From: Bradyrhizobium sp. Ce-3
GTDB taxonomy: Bacteria > Pseudomonadota > Alphaproteobacteria > Rhizobiales > Xanthobacteraceae
Length of the DNA stretch: 64,000 nt
Assembly (NCBI RefSeq): GCF_022835695.1
Contig: NZ_BQUV01000004.1
Span: forward strand, 1-64,000
Reading direction: 5' to 3'
Within the stretch, counting starts at the first letter, position 1. Each line of letters opens with the position of its first letter. Under the pieces are notes generated by a model. That model made no database searches and was not told the origin of the DNA. It was given only the letters and a program-made list of their open reading frames with translations. Shown here in pieces: positions 18,053-26,623 of the stretch. Made by a program: the position numbers and the translations under genes.

Positions 18053-19288
18053 ATGATCGCGAAACCTGCCTTCGACCTGGTCTTCCGCAATGCCGTGACG
18101 CGCAGCTCCGCCGTCCCGGTCGATATCGGCGTCGCCGACGGCCGGATCGCCGCGATTGCGCCGCAGCTTGCCTGCGAAGCCGTCGAGGTCGACCTCGGCG
18201 GGCGGCTGGCGCTGCCCGGCTTCGTCGACACCCATATCCACCTCGACAAGGCCTGCCTGCTCGGCCGCTGCGGCCACGACCATGCCAGTGTCGCGGACGC
18301 AATCCGCGCGGTCGCGGCAATGAAGCGCGATTTCACCATCGAGGACGTCTACGCGCGCGGCGCAAAAGTGATCGAGCGCGCGATCACGGCAGGCACCACG
18401 CGGATGCGGACCCATGTCGAGATCGACCCGCGGATCGCCCTGCGCGGCTTCGAGGCGATCAAGGCGCTGAAGCGCGACTATGCCTGGGCGCTGGACCTGT
18501 CGCTCTGCGTCTTCCCACAGGAGGGTCTGACCAACGATCCCGGCACCGACGAACTGCTGGTCGCTGCGCTTAATGACGGCGCCGGGGCGATCGGCGGCTG
18601 CCCCTATGTCGACAGCGACCCGAACGCGCAGATCGCGCGCATCTTCGACCTCGCGCAGCAATTCGACATCGACGTCGACCTGCATCTCGATTTCGACCTA
18701 GATCCCTCCTGGTGGCACATGGAGGAGGTTTGCCGGCAGACCGAGCGACGCAACTATCACGGCCGCGTCACGATCGGGCACGCCACAAAACTCTCCGCGC
18801 TGCCGCCCGAGCGGCTGAAGGCGGCGGCCGCGCGCCTCGCCGCGGCCGGCGTCGCGGTCACCGTATTGCCCGCGACCGATCTCTATCTGATGGGCCGCGA
18901 GGCCACCCACAACGCGCCGCGCGGGCTGACCGCCGCGCACCGGCTGGTCGCCGACGGCGTGCTGTGCTCGGTCGCGACCAACAATGTGCAAAATCCGTTC
19001 ACGCCGTTCGGCGATGCGTCGCTGCTGCGGATGGCCAATCTCTACGCCAACGTGGCGCATGCCGGGCTCGGCGAGTTCGACACCTGCCTCGATCTCGTCA
19101 CCGAGCTGCCGGCGCGGCTGATGAACCTCAGGGATTACGGCATCGCGGTCGGCAATCCCGCCGACATCGTGGTGCTCGACACCGACAGCGGAACCAACGC
19201 CATCGCCGAACTGCCTGATGTGCTGCTGGGTTTTAAGCGCGGCCGCAAGACGTTCGAACGGCAGCGGCCGAAGCTGTTCCGGCCCTGA
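18053..19288 (+). CDS. Cytosine-deaminase-like amidohydrolase with substituted active-site residues
   Basis: The 411-residue product resembles CodA-type deaminases in length and blocks: HIHLDK with H61/H63, HLDF with H211, IGHATKLS with the second catalytic-type His, and NNVQNPFTPFGD near 310. Two key positions differ from cytosine deaminase: the catalytic Glu after HxD is F214, and the metal-binding Asp of the DNV/HDD block is N310. It could be a subfamily with altered chemistry or a non-catalytic relative. ATG at 18053 fits the start of homology (PAFDLVFRNAV). It is divergent from the NTF2-like gene and 174 nt upstream of the enolase-superfamily gene. Confidence 0.85.
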   Translation: MIAKPAFDLVFRNAVTRSSAVPVDIGVADGRIAAIAPQLACEAVEVDLGGRLALPGFVDTHIHLDKACLLGRCGHDHASVADAIRAVAAMKRDFTIEDVYARGAKVIERAITAGTTRMRTHVEIDPRIALRGFEAIKALKRDYAWALDLSLCVFPQEGLTNDPGTDELLVAALNDGAGAIGGCPYVDSDPNAQIARIFDLAQQFDIDVDLHLDFDLDPSWWHMEEVCRQTERRNYHGRVTIGHATKLSALPPERLKAAAARLAAAGVAVTVLPATDLYLMGREATHNAPRGLTAAHRLVADGVLCSVATNNVQNPFTPFGDASLLRMANLYANVAHAGLGEFDTCLDLVTELPARLMNLRDYGIAVGNPADIVVLDTDSGTNAIAELPDVLLGFKRGRKTFERQRPKLFRP

Positions 19289-19308
19289 TCGCAAAACCCC
19301 TCCCGTCA

Positions 19309-19341
19309 CCCTGAGGAGCCGCGAAGCGGCGTCTCGAAGGG
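19309..19341. repeat. Short hairpin repeat (CCCTGAGGAGCCGC-GAA-GCGGCGTCTCGAAGGG type)
   Basis: The core GCCGC-GAA-GCGGC is a perfect stem, flanked by imperfectly paired CCCTGAGGA and TCTCGAAGGG. It belongs to a dispersed type I recall from Bradyrhizobium-like genomes. It sits 20 nt after the deaminase-like gene and may mark its transcript end. Confidence 0.55.
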
Positions 19342-19462
19342 TCGACGGCCACCAGTCACCTCCGCCAATCCGCCTAAGCGCTCTGCACCCGGCGCGAATT
19401 GACGCGTCCGGCGATCCGTTGTTGAACTTGCTCAACACCAACAACAAGCCGGGCAGGAAACC

Positions 19463-20677
19463 ATGAGCAAATCAACCACCATCAAAAGCGTCGAGACGCT
19501 CGCCTGCGATGCCGGCTGGCGGAATTATCATTTCGTCAAGGTGACGACCACGGACGGGCTGGTCGGCTGGAGCGAATATGACGAAGGTTTCGGCGCGCCC
19601 GGCGTGACCGCGGCGATCGAGCGGCTGTCGGCGCGGGTGGTCGGCAAGAACGCGTTCGAGCACGAGCGGATCTATGTCGAACTGTTCGCCGCGACGCGCC
19701 CGGCCGCCGGCGGCGTGGTGGCGCTGGCGCTCGGCGCGATCGAGAACGCGCTGCTCGACGTCAAGGCCAAGGCGCTCGGCGTGCCCTGCTACGATCTGCT
19801 CGGCGGCAAGATCCGCGACCGCGTGCGGGTCTACTGGTCGCATTGCGCGACCTGGCGCATCAATCATCCGGATTGGTACAAGCCGGCAATATCAGATCTC
19901 GACGGCGTCAAGGCGATCGGGGCCGAGGTGCGCGAGAAGAAATTTACGGCGATGAAGACCAACATCTTCGTCTACACCGATGGCAAGCCTGTGGGCTGGC
20001 GCCCCGGCTTTGGCTCGCCGTTCCAGCCCGAAATCAATGTCGACCGCACAGTGCTGCGCAATCTCTGCATGCATCTGGAGGCGATCCGCGACGGCGCCGG
20101 GCCGGATGTCGACCTGCTGCTCGACCTCAACTTCAACGCCAAGACCGAAGGTTATCTCAAGATCCTGCGCGCCATCGAGAAGATGGACATGTTCTGGGTC
20201 GAGATCGACACCTTCAACCCGCAGGCGCTGGGTTACATCCGCCGCCAGAGCCCGCACCCGATCTCGTCCTGCGAGACGCTTTTGGGCCTGCGCGAATTCC
20301 TGCCCTATTTCACCGAGCAGGCGATGGACGTCGCGATCATCGACACGCCGTGGAACGGGGTCTGGCAGTCGATGAAGATCGCCGCTGCCGCCGAGCATTT
20401 CGAGGTCAACGTCGCGCCGCATAATTTCTACGGTCACCTCTGCACCATGATGAACGCGCATTTCTGCGCGGCGGTGCCGAATTTGCGGATCATGGAAACC
20501 GACATCGATCGGCTGGCCTGGGACCACGAGCTGTTCACCCACGTGCCCGAGTTCGTCGACGGCCATCTCGTGATCCCTGATCGTCCGGGCTGGGGCACCG
20601 AGCCGAACGAAGAAGGCCTGCGCGCGCATCCGCCGAAGAACAAGGGCGGGCTGTTGAATTACGGGCTGAAGAAGTAG
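19463..20677 (+). CDS. Enolase-superfamily (mandelate racemase/muconate lactonizing) enzyme, sugar-acid dehydratase-like
   Basis: A 404-residue cytoplasmic enzyme expected to abstract the proton alpha to a carboxylate. The N-terminal capping domain covers about 1-125, and the C-terminal barrel holds metal ligands D221 (LLLDLNFN), E247 (WVEIDTF) and E271 (SCETLLG). A lysine in FTAMKTNIF and the His in NVAPHNFYGHL are the likely acid/base residues. Overall form resembles D-galactonate or related sugar-acid dehydratases, but substrate is not predictable. It follows the deaminase-like gene on the same strand by 174 nt, so co-transcription is possible but not certain. Confidence 0.88.
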   Translation: MSKSTTIKSVETLACDAGWRNYHFVKVTTTDGLVGWSEYDEGFGAPGVTAAIERLSARVVGKNAFEHERIYVELFAATRPAAGGVVALALGAIENALLDVKAKALGVPCYDLLGGKIRDRVRVYWSHCATWRINHPDWYKPAISDLDGVKAIGAEVREKKFTAMKTNIFVYTDGKPVGWRPGFGSPFQPEINVDRTVLRNLCMHLEAIRDGAGPDVDLLLDLNFNAKTEGYLKILRAIEKMDMFWVEIDTFNPQALGYIRRQSPHPISSCETLLGLREFLPYFTEQAMDVAIIDTPWNGVWQSMKIAAAAEHFEVNVAPHNFYGHLCTMMNAHFCAAVPNLRIMETDIDRLAWDHELFTHVPEFVDGHLVIPDRPGWGTEPNEEGLRAHPPKNKGGLLNYGLKK

Positions 20678-20686
20678 CTCTCCATC

Positions 20687-20807
20687 GTCGTCCCGGCGAA
20701 GGCCGGGACCCATAACCACCGCTGCGCGGTGTGAAAAAGTTTGTTGCCCCAGCGGCGCAAAACAATTTCCAGTTGGGGTAATGGGTCCCGGCCTTCGCCG
20801 GGACGAC
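20687..20807. repeat. Perfect 27-bp inverted repeat (GTCGTCCCGGCGAAGGCCGGG type)
   Basis: The left arm 20687-20713 and the right arm 20781-20807 are exact reverse complements, 67 nt apart, and each arm is itself a small hairpin (CCCGGC-GAAG-GCCGGG). A diverged copy lies at 32010-32130. It lies between convergent genes and may serve as a bidirectional terminator. Confidence 0.75.
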
Positions 20808-20827
20808 GCCACCTCAACCACCGTGCC

Positions 20828-22075
20828 TCAATTGTCCTCGCGCACCGGCGTGAACGCGCTCTCGATCACGTCGCCGATCGGCTGCCAGGCGTTGCCGTCG
20901 AACTGCACCAGCCGCATCTGCTTGATCGGGCGGAAATCCTTCGGCCCGGTGTTGATCACGATCCCCGGCAGCGCGATCGGGCTCTGATAGTCCTTCAGCG
21001 AGGCGGCCTGCCGCATGATGTTGTCGCGCGACAGGTCGTCGCCGCACTGGCGCAGCACCTGCATCAGCGTATCGGCGGCGGCATAGCCGAATACGGCGTA
21101 GATGTCGTCCTTGTCGCCGTCGGGATAGTACCTGTCCATGAAGGCGTCCCACGCCTTGATCTGCGGATCGTTCTTCCAGGCGGCATCGCCGGCGTCCTTC
21201 AGGAACGAGGTCGAGATCACGCCGAGCGAGTTCTGCAGGCCCGCCGGCCGCAACGCGCTGGCGATCGACGCCGAGGCATTGTCGAGGATGAACACCGGAT
21301 GCCAGTCGAGATCCGCTGCAACGCGGATCGCGCGGGCCGCGATTGCGGGCGCGCCGTCGAACACCAGGATGTCGGCACCGGAGTTCTTCAAAATTCCGAT
21401 CTGGTTCTGGATCGCGGTCTCCGATGCATCGAAAGCCAGATCGGCGACGATCATCCCGGCGGTATCGCCGAGCCCTTCCTGCAATCCCCGGAACAGATCG
21501 CGGCCGAATTGGTCGTTCTGCCAGAGCACCGCGATCTTGCGCGAGGGATAGGCGGCCTGGATGTAGTTGGCGTAGATCTGCCCCTCGGCGCGGAAGGTCG
21601 GCTGCCAGCCCATGGTCCAGGGAAAGGTCTTCGGATGCGCCCACTCCTCGTCGCCGGAGGCGACGAACAGCTGCGGGATGTTCTTCTCGTTGAGGTACTT
21701 TCGCACGGCGAGGTTGCTCGGCGTGCCGAACGAGCCGAACATCAAGAGCACGTTCTGCTTTTCGACCAGATCGCGGGTCTGCTCCATCGCGGTCTTCGGA
21801 TTGGAGCTGTCGTCGACCGAGACGAACTTGACCTTGCGGCCGTTGATGCCGCCATGCTCGTTGACCATGTCGAAATAGGCCGCTTCCGCCCGCCCGATGG
21901 TCGCGAACGCGGCGAGCGGCCCGGTGTATGGCATCACATTGCCGACGCGGATCTCGCCGCCGCTTGCTTCCGGCGCCTGCTGCGCGCGCAACGGCGCCGC
22001 CAGGACAACTGCGGAGACAGCTGCGAGGACAAGGGATATCGAAAACGCAGTTTGTCTTTTTGCTTGCATCAACAT
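20828..22075 (-). CDS. Branched-chain-amino-acid-type ABC transporter substrate-binding protein (orphan)
   Basis: A 415-residue periplasmic binding protein of the LivJ-like Peripla_BP_6 family. The signal peptide (about 1-32, ending PLRAQ) precedes EIRVGNVMPYTGPLAAFATIGRAEAAYFDMVNEHGGINGR, quoted here as adjoining blocks typical of the family. A CVD-type lid sequence FGYAAADTLMQVLRQCG lies near the C-terminus. ATG at 22075 is preferred because it gives a compact signal peptide. No LivH/M/F/G genes are adjacent, so it must share membrane parts encoded elsewhere. It is transcribed in the same direction as hyuA/hyuB, 102 nt downstream of hyuA. Confidence 0.88.
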   Translation of the reverse strand: MLMQAKRQTAFSISLVLAAVSAVVLAAPLRAQQAPEASGGEIRVGNVMPYTGPLAAFATIGRAEAAYFDMVNEHGGINGRKVKFVSVDDSSNPKTAMEQTRDLVEKQNVLLMFGSFGTPSNLAVRKYLNEKNIPQLFVASGDEEWAHPKTFPWTMGWQPTFRAEGQIYANYIQAAYPSRKIAVLWQNDQFGRDLFRGLQEGLGDTAGMIVADLAFDASETAIQNQIGILKNSGADILVFDGAPAIAARAIRVAADLDWHPVFILDNASASIASALRPAGLQNSLGVISTSFLKDAGDAAWKNDPQIKAWDAFMDRYYPDGDKDDIYAVFGYAAADTLMQVLRQCGDDLSRDNIMRQAASLKDYQSPIALPGIVINTGPKDFRPIKQMRLVQFDGNAWQPIGDVIESAFTPVREDN

Positions 22076-22177
22076 CGCCACATACGCCGGCACGCAACCA
22101 GCGCTCCTCCCGAGCGACCCGACCTTATCGCCCAAGCCAACGCCGGAAAAATGAAATGTTGATGGCGGAGGCCGGCC

Positions 22178-24217
22178 TCAGCGCAATGTTATGTCGAGCC
22201 AGCCCAGCGGATTGACCGTGACACGATCGCCGCTGTCGACCAGAACCGTGGTGGTTTCGGCCTCGATGATGGCAGGACCGGCGAACGTGTGTCCAGGCGT
22301 GAGATCGTCGAGCGCATAGACCGGCACCTCGCGCCAGGCACCGAGCCAGGCCTGCCGCTTGCCGCGCGGCGCGCTGGGCGCAGCGGACGCGGCCTCGCCG
22401 GCATCGCTGCCGCCGCGCGCCACCTTGCCGACCGCAGCGACCCGGGCGTTGACGAACACGACCTCCTGCCCGCGCGAAGCATAGGTGTAGAGCTCCTCAT
22501 GGCGGCGATGGAAGCGCTCCTCGATCTGCGCCACCAGGTCGGCGGCACCGAGATCGAGGTCGCCGAGCGGCACGTCGATCTCGAACACCTGCTCGCCGTA
22601 GCGCATCTCGGCCGAGCGCTCGATCGCGATGTCGCCCTTGAACCAGTCGCGCAAGCGGACTGCGGCCTGCTCGTCCAGCGCGGCGAACAGCGCCCGCACC
22701 TCATCGGCGGAGATCCGGCCGGTCCCGTAGTGGGTGCGGCTGACCTCGTAGCGCAGATCGCTGGTCAGCATGCCCCAGGCGGACAGCACCGAGGCCACCG
22801 TCGGCACGATGATGCGCTTGATCTCGAGCTCGCGCGCGACCTCGGCGGCATGCATGCCGGCGGCGCCGCCGAAGCTGAGCAGCGCGAATTTGCGGGGATC
22901 GACACCGCGGCGCAAGGTCATCAGGCGGATGCCGTCGGCCATCTTCAGATTGATCATCTTGTAGATGCCCGCGGCTGCCTCGATCCGCGACAGCTCGAGC
23001 GCTTCTGCGATGCGATCGACGGCGGCTTCCGAGGCCACACGATCGAGCGGCCGCGCGCCGCCCATGAAGGCGCTCGCATCGAGATAGCCGAGCACGACAT
23101 TGGCATCGGTGACGGTGGCGGCCGTGCCGCCATTGCCATAGCAGGCCGGGCCCGGCACCGAGCCAGCGCTCTCCGGCCCGACCCGCAAGGTGCGGCTGCC
23201 GTCGACACCAGCAATCGAGCCGCCGCCGGCTGCGATGCTGGCGATGTCGAGGCTGCGCAGCGCGATGCGCTGGCCCGCCAGCATGCCGTCGGCCGACAGC
23301 GACGCCTCGCCGTCTGCGATCAGCGAGATGTCGGTCGAGGTGCCCCCCATGTCGAACGGCACCAGATCGGGAATCCCAAGCATCTCGGCGCAGCGGCGGC
23401 TGCCGGAAATGCCGCCGGCCGGGCCCGACAGCACGGTGCCCGCGGCGAGCCGCGAGGCTTCCTCGACCGGCGCCATGCCGCCATGCGACAGCACGACGAA
23501 CAGCGAGCCCTTGAAGCCGGCGTCGTGCAGGCTGCGCTCCAGATTGGCGAGATAGCGCCGCACCGTCGGCTCGACATAGGCGTTCACGATCGTGGTCGAG
23601 ACGCGCTCATATTCCTTGATCTGCGGCAGCACGTCACTCGAGCGCGACACACTGACCTCGGGCAGCTCCTTCGCCAGACGTTCGGCCGCGGCGAGCTCAT
23701 GCGCCGGGTTGAGATAGGCGTGGAGGAAACAGACCGCGACCGAATTCGCACCGGAGCGTTTCACCTCGGCGATGACGTCGCCGAGGGCGGCGCCATCGAG
23801 CGCGACCGCCGCACTGCCGTCGGCCTTCAGCCGCTCGCGCACGCCGAAGCGGCGCTCGCGCGGCACCAGCGGCTCGGGCGGCGGCGTGCGCAGATCGTAG
23901 CGATCCGGCTTCAGCCCCTCGCGCATCTCGACGATGTCGCGATGGCCCTCGGTGGTGAGCAGCGCGACCCTGGCACCCTTGCGCTCCAGCAGCGCATTGG
24001 TCGCAACCGTCGTGCCGTGCACCAGGCGATCGGTCGCAGCCAGCATCGCCGCGCGGGTGACGCCGAGACGGCGCGCCAGCTCTTCCAGTCCCGCCATGAC
24101 GCCGATCGACTGATCTGCCGGCGTGGATGGTGATTTCGCGAAAACGGTGCGTCCCGTTTGATCCGTCGCAACCAGGTCGGTGTAGGTGCCGCCGACGTCA
24201 ACCCCAATCGTATACAT
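22178..24217 (-). CDS. hyuA: Hydantoinase/oxoprolinase, subunit A
   Basis: A 679-residue ATP-binding subunit of the HyuA / 5-oxoprolinase / acetone carboxylase-like family. The N-terminal actin-like fold shows GVDVGGTYTDL and LVHGTTVATNALLERKGA; later SHGGMAPVEEASRLAAGTVLSGPAGG and DMGGTSTDI form the nucleotide site. With HyuB it should open a five-membered cyclic amide (hydantoin, N-methylhydantoin or 5-oxoproline) with ATP hydrolysis. ATG at 24217 lies inside the last codons of hyuB (20-nt overlap), indicating coupled translation. Confidence 0.93.
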   Translation of the reverse strand: MYTIGVDVGGTYTDLVATDQTGRTVFAKSPSTPADQSIGVMAGLEELARRLGVTRAAMLAATDRLVHGTTVATNALLERKGARVALLTTEGHRDIVEMREGLKPDRYDLRTPPPEPLVPRERRFGVRERLKADGSAAVALDGAALGDVIAEVKRSGANSVAVCFLHAYLNPAHELAAAERLAKELPEVSVSRSSDVLPQIKEYERVSTTIVNAYVEPTVRRYLANLERSLHDAGFKGSLFVVLSHGGMAPVEEASRLAAGTVLSGPAGGISGSRRCAEMLGIPDLVPFDMGGTSTDISLIADGEASLSADGMLAGQRIALRSLDIASIAAGGGSIAGVDGSRTLRVGPESAGSVPGPACYGNGGTAATVTDANVVLGYLDASAFMGGARPLDRVASEAAVDRIAEALELSRIEAAAGIYKMINLKMADGIRLMTLRRGVDPRKFALLSFGGAAGMHAAEVARELEIKRIIVPTVASVLSAWGMLTSDLRYEVSRTHYGTGRISADEVRALFAALDEQAAVRLRDWFKGDIAIERSAEMRYGEQVFEIDVPLGDLDLGAADLVAQIEERFHRRHEELYTYASRGQEVVFVNARVAAVGKVARGGSDAGEAASAAPSAPRGKRQAWLGAWREVPVYALDDLTPGHTFAGPAIIEAETTTVLVDSGDRVTVNPLGWLDITLR

Positions 24218-25877
24218 CGCTGCCCTTTACCGCCTTCGAAACCAGACCTTGCGCTGCGTCGCGCGCCCGCGCCTCCGCCGATCGCTTCTCCGATGGACCC
24301 CAGCCGCCGCCACCGGACGAGCGGATCTCCAGGCAATCGCCGGGGCGCAACTCGATGCCAACCTCCTTTGTCTTCAGCACGCGTGGCGCGCGGCCTTCCG
24401 ACAAGAGGCGATAGTGATGCGGCTCGCCGTCATTGCCGCCGAGCATGCCGCACGGGCCGTGCCGCGCCCCGTCGCCCGCGGTGTTGCCCTTGGCGGCCTT
24501 TTCAATCTCCAGCACCATGTCGAGCGCGACGCCGAGGCCGCCGCGATGCTGGCCGTCGCCGCCGGAATCCGGCCGGAACTCGTGCTGGCGGAAATGCAGG
24601 GGAAAGCGCACCTCGGCGACCTCGATGCTGCCGAATTTGAGGCCGCCGACCGAGTGCCATTCGCCGATCGAAGAATAGCCGTCACCACCGGGCGATGCGC
24701 CGCCGCCGGGGCGCGCCTGGAACATGTGCCAGATGAAATTGCGTCCGTTGCGCGGATCCTCGCCCTGGATCGCGATCCGGAATCTGCGGCCCCAGCCGCC
24801 CATCACGCGATCCGGACAGGACGCCGACATCGCCTTGATGATGGCCTCGACGATCTCGTTGGAGGGATGGCTGGTGCACAAGGTCACGGGGCGGCCGGGA
24901 TCGGCCCACACGATGGTGCCCTGCTTCGCCACCACTTTGAGCGGCCGCAGCGCGCCGGTGTTCTTGGGGATGTCAGCATCGATCAGATAGGCAAAGGCCA
25001 TCGCCACCGCGGCCTGCATGTTGGCATGCGAGGAATTCACAAAGCTGGTCGACTGCGGATCGGAGCCGGTGAGATCGACCTCGATGTCGCTGCCGTTTTT
25101 CGTCACCTTGGCGGCGATCTTGATGTCGGTGCGGCCATGGCCGTCATCATCGAGCAAGGCTTCGCCGTAGAACACGCCGTCCTTCCAGCTCGACACCACG
25201 GCGCGGGTCTGCTGCTCGGTGGCGTCAAGAATGGCCTCGATCGCGGCTTCGACCGTCTCCGCGCCGAACTCGCTGAACAGCTTTGCGACCCGGCGCTCGC
25301 CGAGATGCGCGGCGCCGAGCATCGCCGCGAGGTCGCCGCGGAATTCGCGGGGGTTGCGGATGTTGAGCGCCAGCAGGTCGAGCAGATCCTCGCGCGGCTT
25401 GCCGGCCTCGTAGAGCTTGATCGGCGGAATCCGGATGCCTTCCTGATAGATCTCGGTCGCGCCGGGATTGTAGGCGCCATGGGTGGCGCCGCCGATGTCG
25501 CTCTGATGCGCGCGCACGATGGTCCAGAGCAATCGCTTGCCGCCGTCGAACACCGGCACGAAAGCGGTCAAGTCGGGCAGATGGCTGCCGCCCTGATAGG
25601 GATCGTTGAGCAGGATGACGTCGCCGGGCGCGACGTCCTTGAAGCGTTCCTCGACCGCGAGCGTCGCCCACGGCAAGGCGCCGACATGCACCGGAATGTG
25701 GTCGGCCTGCGCGATCAACCGCCCACCGGTGTCGCAGATCGCCAGCGAGAAATCGCGGCTGGAATTGAGGATCTGCGAATAGGAGGTGCGAAGCATGGCT
25801 TCGCCCATCTCCTTCACGATCGACGACAGGCGGTGCTGGACGACGGAGCGGGTGATCGGATCGATCTTGGCGGACAT
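24198..25877 (-). CDS. hyuB: Hydantoinase/oxoprolinase, subunit B
   Basis: A 559-residue HyuB-family subunit with the typical start IDPITRSVVQHRLSSIVKEM and blocks RDFSLAICD, PGDVILLNDPYQGGSHLPD and HQSDIGGATHGAYNPGATEI. It pairs with HyuA to form the ATP-dependent cyclic-amide hydrolase. It is the promoter-proximal gene of the hyuB-hyuA-binding protein set and is divergent from the DUF305 operon. The Gly-rich C-terminal part (SSGGGGWGP) is family-typical. Confidence 0.93.
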   Translation of the reverse strand: MSAKIDPITRSVVQHRLSSIVKEMGEAMLRTSYSQILNSSRDFSLAICDTGGRLIAQADHIPVHVGALPWATLAVEERFKDVAPGDVILLNDPYQGGSHLPDLTAFVPVFDGGKRLLWTIVRAHQSDIGGATHGAYNPGATEIYQEGIRIPPIKLYEAGKPREDLLDLLALNIRNPREFRGDLAAMLGAAHLGERRVAKLFSEFGAETVEAAIEAILDATEQQTRAVVSSWKDGVFYGEALLDDDGHGRTDIKIAAKVTKNGSDIEVDLTGSDPQSTSFVNSSHANMQAAVAMAFAYLIDADIPKNTGALRPLKVVAKQGTIVWADPGRPVTLCTSHPSNEIVEAIIKAMSASCPDRVMGGWGRRFRIAIQGEDPRNGRNFIWHMFQARPGGGASPGGDGYSSIGEWHSVGGLKFGSIEVAEVRFPLHFRQHEFRPDSGGDGQHRGGLGVALDMVLEIEKAAKGNTAGDGARHGPCGMLGGNDGEPHHYRLLSEGRAPRVLKTKEVGIELRPGDCLEIRSSGGGGWGPSEKRSAEARARDAAQGLVSKAVKGSDVYDWG

Positions 25878-26050
25878 TTTTGCCCTTGTGGGCGCATGGA
25901 ACTGCGCGGAGAGGATCGAGGAACCGGCCGATCGCGACCGGAATTCCCCCTTATAGCCAGTGGCTTGCCAATCGCAAACCGGCCGGTTCGGCCGTAACCG
26001 GGTATTCCGTCGATCAGCAAGTCGTGATCGAGAAGACTCCGCCCAGCGAC

Positions 26051-26076
26051 GGAATAGAACTCACACTGCTGCGTCC
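26051..26076 (+). promoter_or_regulatory. Candidate ECF-sigma promoter (GGAAT-N16-CGTCC)
   Basis: GGAAT at 26051-26055 and CGTCC at 26072-26076 are separated by 16 nt. This matches the general ECF promoter plan (GGAAC-like -35, CGTC-like -10). The sequence lies 62 nt before the first gene of an operon that itself encodes an ECF sigma factor, which is the usual place for autoregulation. No experiment supports it. Confidence 0.5.
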
Positions 26077-26137
26077 CACCCATGCAAGCCAACTGGATCG
26101 CGGAGGCCCTTCGCGACAACCTTCAGGGTGACACATC

Positions 26138-26611
26138 ATGATCCTGCGATTCCCGAGACCCGGCTTAGGTGCGGCGGTGTTCGGCATGCGTGTCCTGTTC
26201 GCCGTCGCGGTTTCCCCGGTGGTGCTCGCCCAGGAAGCGCATCATCCGGCCGAGACCGCGCAGTCGACGGCGGAGAGCGCCTTCCTCGCCGAGAACGATG
26301 CCGCGATGACCAAGATGATGAACGACATGGCCGCCAAGCCGAGCGGCGACATCGACCGCGACTTCGTCGCGATGATGACGCCGCATCACCAGGGTGCGAT
26401 CGACATGGCCGTGATCGAACTGCGCTACGGCAAGAACGAGCGGCTGCGCCGGATCGCACAGGAAATCATCGTCGAGCAGCAGCAGGAGATCGACGCCATG
26501 AAGCTCGCGATCGGCGAGCCGGTGACGGCATCCGCGCCGGCCCCGACGCAGCCGGGCCCCGCGCCTGCCGCGCACGATCACATGAACATGTCCCACGAGA
26601 TGAAGCACTAG
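26138..26611 (+). CDS. DUF305 family secreted protein with Met/His-rich tail
   Basis: A 157-residue exported protein. The N-terminal hydrophobic stretch (about 10-32, ending VVLAQ) is a signal peptide; ATG at residue 17 is an alternative start. The DUF305 domain shows DFVAMMTPHHQGAIDMA (about 76-91) and the LRRIAQEIIVEQQQEI helix. The last 13 residues (HDHMNMSHEMKH region) are rich in His and Met, suggesting copper or other metal binding in the periplasm; this is inference. It is the first gene of the operon with the beta-propeller, ECF sigma and anti-sigma genes. Confidence 0.88.
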   Translation: MILRFPRPGLGAAVFGMRVLFAVAVSPVVLAQEAHHPAETAQSTAESAFLAENDAAMTKMMNDMAAKPSGDIDRDFVAMMTPHHQGAIDMAVIELRYGKNERLRRIAQEIIVEQQQEIDAMKLAIGEPVTASAPAPTQPGPAPAAHDHMNMSHEMKH

Positions 26612-26623
26612 GAGCCTCAATCG

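Noticed and set aside
22289-25997. Two open frames of over 600 residues on the + strand
   Set aside because: Both are antisense to hyuA and hyuB, which match known families along their whole length.
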